Shown here in pieces: positions 39,923 to 41,539 of a DNA stretch of 41,539 bases. Where the stretch lies: positions 1-41,539 of the forward strand of contig CAUFRY010000017.1 in the NCBI GenBank assembly GCA_959028445.1, written 5' to 3'. Origin of the DNA: an uncultured Collinsella sp. (GTDB taxonomy: Bacteria; Actinomycetota; Coriobacteriia; Coriobacteriales; Coriobacteriaceae). Numbering within the stretch: the stretch's first letter is position 1; each line of letters starts with the position of its first letter. The notes under the pieces were generated by a model. That model made no database searches, was not told where the DNA came from, and saw only the letters and a program-made list of their open reading frames with translations. The position numbers and the translations under genes were made by a program.

Positions 39923-41323
39923 GTGTGCGCGATAATTCATTTTGGAACTGACGGTTGGCGCGCTCGCGTCGATGAGGACTTCACTGCCGATAACGTTGCC
40001 CGTATCGCCGATGCCGTCGGCGAGTTGTGGCAAAAGACCAATCCGGGCAAAACGGTATATATAGGGTTCGACACCCGGCCCCTGGCGAGCGAGTTCGCTG
40101 AGCTTGCGGCGGGCGTGCTAGCAGCGCACGGGCTGGACGCCGTGCTCGCTTCGCGACCTGTTCCGACCCCTGCCCTTACGTGGGCGGCGGCTTATGACGG
40201 TGAGGCGTGCGGCGCGCTCATGGTGACGGGGTCCCATCATCCGCAGGGTTATCTGTGCCTCAAGATTCGCATGGGTGACGGCTCGACCGCCAACCAGGAT
40301 GTCATCGAAGAGCTCGAAGAGACCATGGCTCCCGAGCCAATGGGGATCGAGGGGCAATATCGCACCGCGGATATCATTCCTGACTATATGCAGGCGGTGG
40401 CATCGTTTGTCGATGCCGAAGCCATCCGCGGCGCGCACCTGCGCGTGGTTGTCGATCCCATGGGCGGCGCAGCCCAGGGTTATCTAGCCGACTTGCTGCG
40501 CGAGCTTGGCGTTGAGGTGCACGAGATTCACGCCGGGCAGGCGTCTGACCAAGAAGATATCTGCCCCGACCCCGTTGAGCCTTGGGTGGACGCTTGCGAG
40601 CGCACGGTTATCGATGACGGAGCTTGCGCTGGTCTGGTGACCGACGGCGACGCCGACCGTATCGGTGCGGTTGACGAGCGCGGCAGATATATACATCCGC
40701 ATCAGATCATGGCGCTCGTTTTGGGCGACTTGGTTCAATTTCGTAATTTGGAGGGGCGCGTCGTCGTCAATCTTTCATGCTCGACGCTCGTGCGTCGCAT
40801 TGCCGAGGCGCTTGGCTGCCGCGTGACCGTCAAACCAGTCGGTTTCAAATATATAGCGGCGGAGATGAAGAAGGGCGGCGTCCTCATAGGCGGTGAAGAA
40901 GCCGGTGGTATCGGCATCGCCGCGCATATGCCCGAGCGCGATGGAATCCTCGCCTGTCTGATTCTGTGTGAGCTTATGGCTAAGACGGACGCGCCTTTGG
41001 GCGTTCTGGTCGACCAACTCGAGGACAGTTTTGGTAAGACGAGTTACGGTCGACGGGATTTGCGCCTTGAGGCCGAAGATGCCGAAACGTTACGAACCCT
41101 GCTGCCGGGCGTAAACCCCAAGTCGATTTGTGGCAAGGTGCCGCAAAACGTTAGTCATATGGATGGCTTGCGTTTGGCATTCGAGGATGACACGTGGCTG
41201 CTGGTTCGTCCTAGCGGGACCGAACCAGTGGTGCGCGTCTACGCCGAGGGGTTCTCGGTGGAAGAACGTGATGAGTTGCTCGATGCTGGCTGTGCTTTAG
41301 CTAGGGGGACGTATCCGCTTTAA
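39923..41323 (+). CDS. Phosphoglucomutase/phosphomannomutase family protein
   Basis: A 466-residue alpha-D-phosphohexomutase. The N-terminal signature is FGTDGWRA. The phosphoserine loop reads VTGSHHPQ with Ser104, a variant of the usual TASHNP. The metal loop is D241-G-D-A-D-R246, the sugar-specificity loop is GGEEAGG near 324, and the phosphate-binding loop is RPSGTEP near 429. All four active-site elements are present, so it should be active; glucose- versus mannose-phosphate cannot be decided. I choose the GTG at 39923 because GAGGTG lies seven bases upstream and it starts just before the FGTDGW motif; the open frame extends to the GTG at 39863. Confidence 0.92.
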   Translation: MCAIIHFGTDGWRARVDEDFTADNVARIADAVGELWQKTNPGKTVYIGFDTRPLASEFAELAAGVLAAHGLDAVLASRPVPTPALTWAAAYDGEACGALMVTGSHHPQGYLCLKIRMGDGSTANQDVIEELEETMAPEPMGIEGQYRTADIIPDYMQAVASFVDAEAIRGAHLRVVVDPMGGAAQGYLADLLRELGVEVHEIHAGQASDQEDICPDPVEPWVDACERTVIDDGACAGLVTDGDADRIGAVDERGRYIHPHQIMALVLGDLVQFRNLEGRVVVNLSCSTLVRRIAEALGCRVTVKPVGFKYIAAEMKKGGVLIGGEEAGGIGIAAHMPERDGILACLILCELMAKTDAPLGVLVDQLEDSFGKTSYGRRDLRLEAEDAETLRTLLPGVNPKSICGKVPQNVSHMDGLRLAFEDDTWLLVRPSGTEPVVRVYAEGFSVEERDELLDAGCALARGTYPL

Positions 41324-41539
41324 CCATGAGACTGCCTTATATAAAGAGATGCTCGGCGAGCGGTAGGTAACGGCTGGCAAACGTTAGTCGGATCCCAAGA
41401 TGTGTAGGAAATGTGTACGCCCAGATTCCCGCCCGCGGGGGCCCTCCGGTCTGGCAATATATCTCCTTGCCGCGCGGCCCGGTGGAACCGGATCAGCCGC
41501 GGGGCGTGCACCTTGAGAACCGGATACTGCGAGGATGGA
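41324..41539 (+). promoter_or_regulatory. Gene-free end, possibly the leader of an rRNA operon
   Basis: No reading frame fits. The last 30 bases, CTTGAGAACCGGATAC and following, resemble the TTGAGAAC-type anti-termination (boxA-like) sequences that precede ribosomal RNA genes in actinobacteria, and the preceding stretch is GC-rich with pairable segments. No mature 16S sequence is within the window, so this is an inference. Confidence 0.35.

Noticed and set aside
41324..41539. A 16S rRNA gene at the right edge
   Set aside because: Only a leader-like sequence is visible; no part of mature 16S rRNA is within the window.

Overview
The window is GC-rich and has an actinobacterial gene order: prfA - prmC - a threonylcarbamoyl-AMP synthase - the complete F1Fo ATP synthase operon - murA. 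With the large LPxTG-type pilin/adhesin, the many short intergenic palindromes and the style of the genes, it suggests a gut member of the Coriobacteriia, most likely Collinsella-like. That assignment is inferred from gene content, not from a marker-gene comparison.

Left region (1-9240): the 3' end of an AAA ATPase with a DUF4143-type C-terminus; a minus-strand pair (MFS exporter, then low-molecular-weight protein-tyrosine phosphatase); a divergent single-pass membrane protein of unknown function; a LacX-type aldose-1-epimerase-like protein; a three-gene polar amino-acid ABC importer (Tat-type lipoprotein, permease, ATPase); and an M20 dipeptidase/carboxypeptidase. The gaps here are full of perfect palindromes that are not placed like terminators.

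Surface-protein region (9241-19327): one huge cell-wall-anchored pilin/adhesin reading frame, 9427-17730, with two striking lesions or switches. A run of nine G lies inside codons 17-19, and an in-frame TGA lies at 10252-10254 in the middle of a fibro-slime-like domain. The rest is open for 2,490 codons and holds two SpaA-like domains, about 13 Spy0128/FctA-like isopeptide domains and an LPNMG sorting signal. It is followed by four 14-bp direct repeats at an exact 32-bp period, which lead into a second, complete ATPase/DUF4143 gene.

Housekeeping region (19559-34196): prfA and prmC (with an unusual insertion of about 125 residues) are separated by a structured intergenic element and an AT-rich islet. 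Downstream of prmC lie an orphan HicB-like gene and a HigBA-like toxin-antitoxin pair, then tsaC, a glycerol kinase, upp and the atp operon (AtpI-like, B, E, F, H, A, G, D, C), which ends in a very strong terminator.

Right region (34285-41539): murA (TTG start), an LCP-family cell-wall ligase, a second copy of the structured intergenic element, peptidase T on the minus strand, a divergent DtxR/MntR-like regulator followed by a homocysteine S-methyltransferase-like gene, and a phosphoglucomutase/phosphomannomutase. The last ~200 bases have no gene and resemble the leader of an rRNA operon lying beyond the edge.

The strongest candidates for new biology are the doubly switched giant pilin, the ~160-nt two-hairpin element present twice with compensatory base changes, and the 32-bp-periodic repeat array in front of the ATPase/DUF4143 gene.
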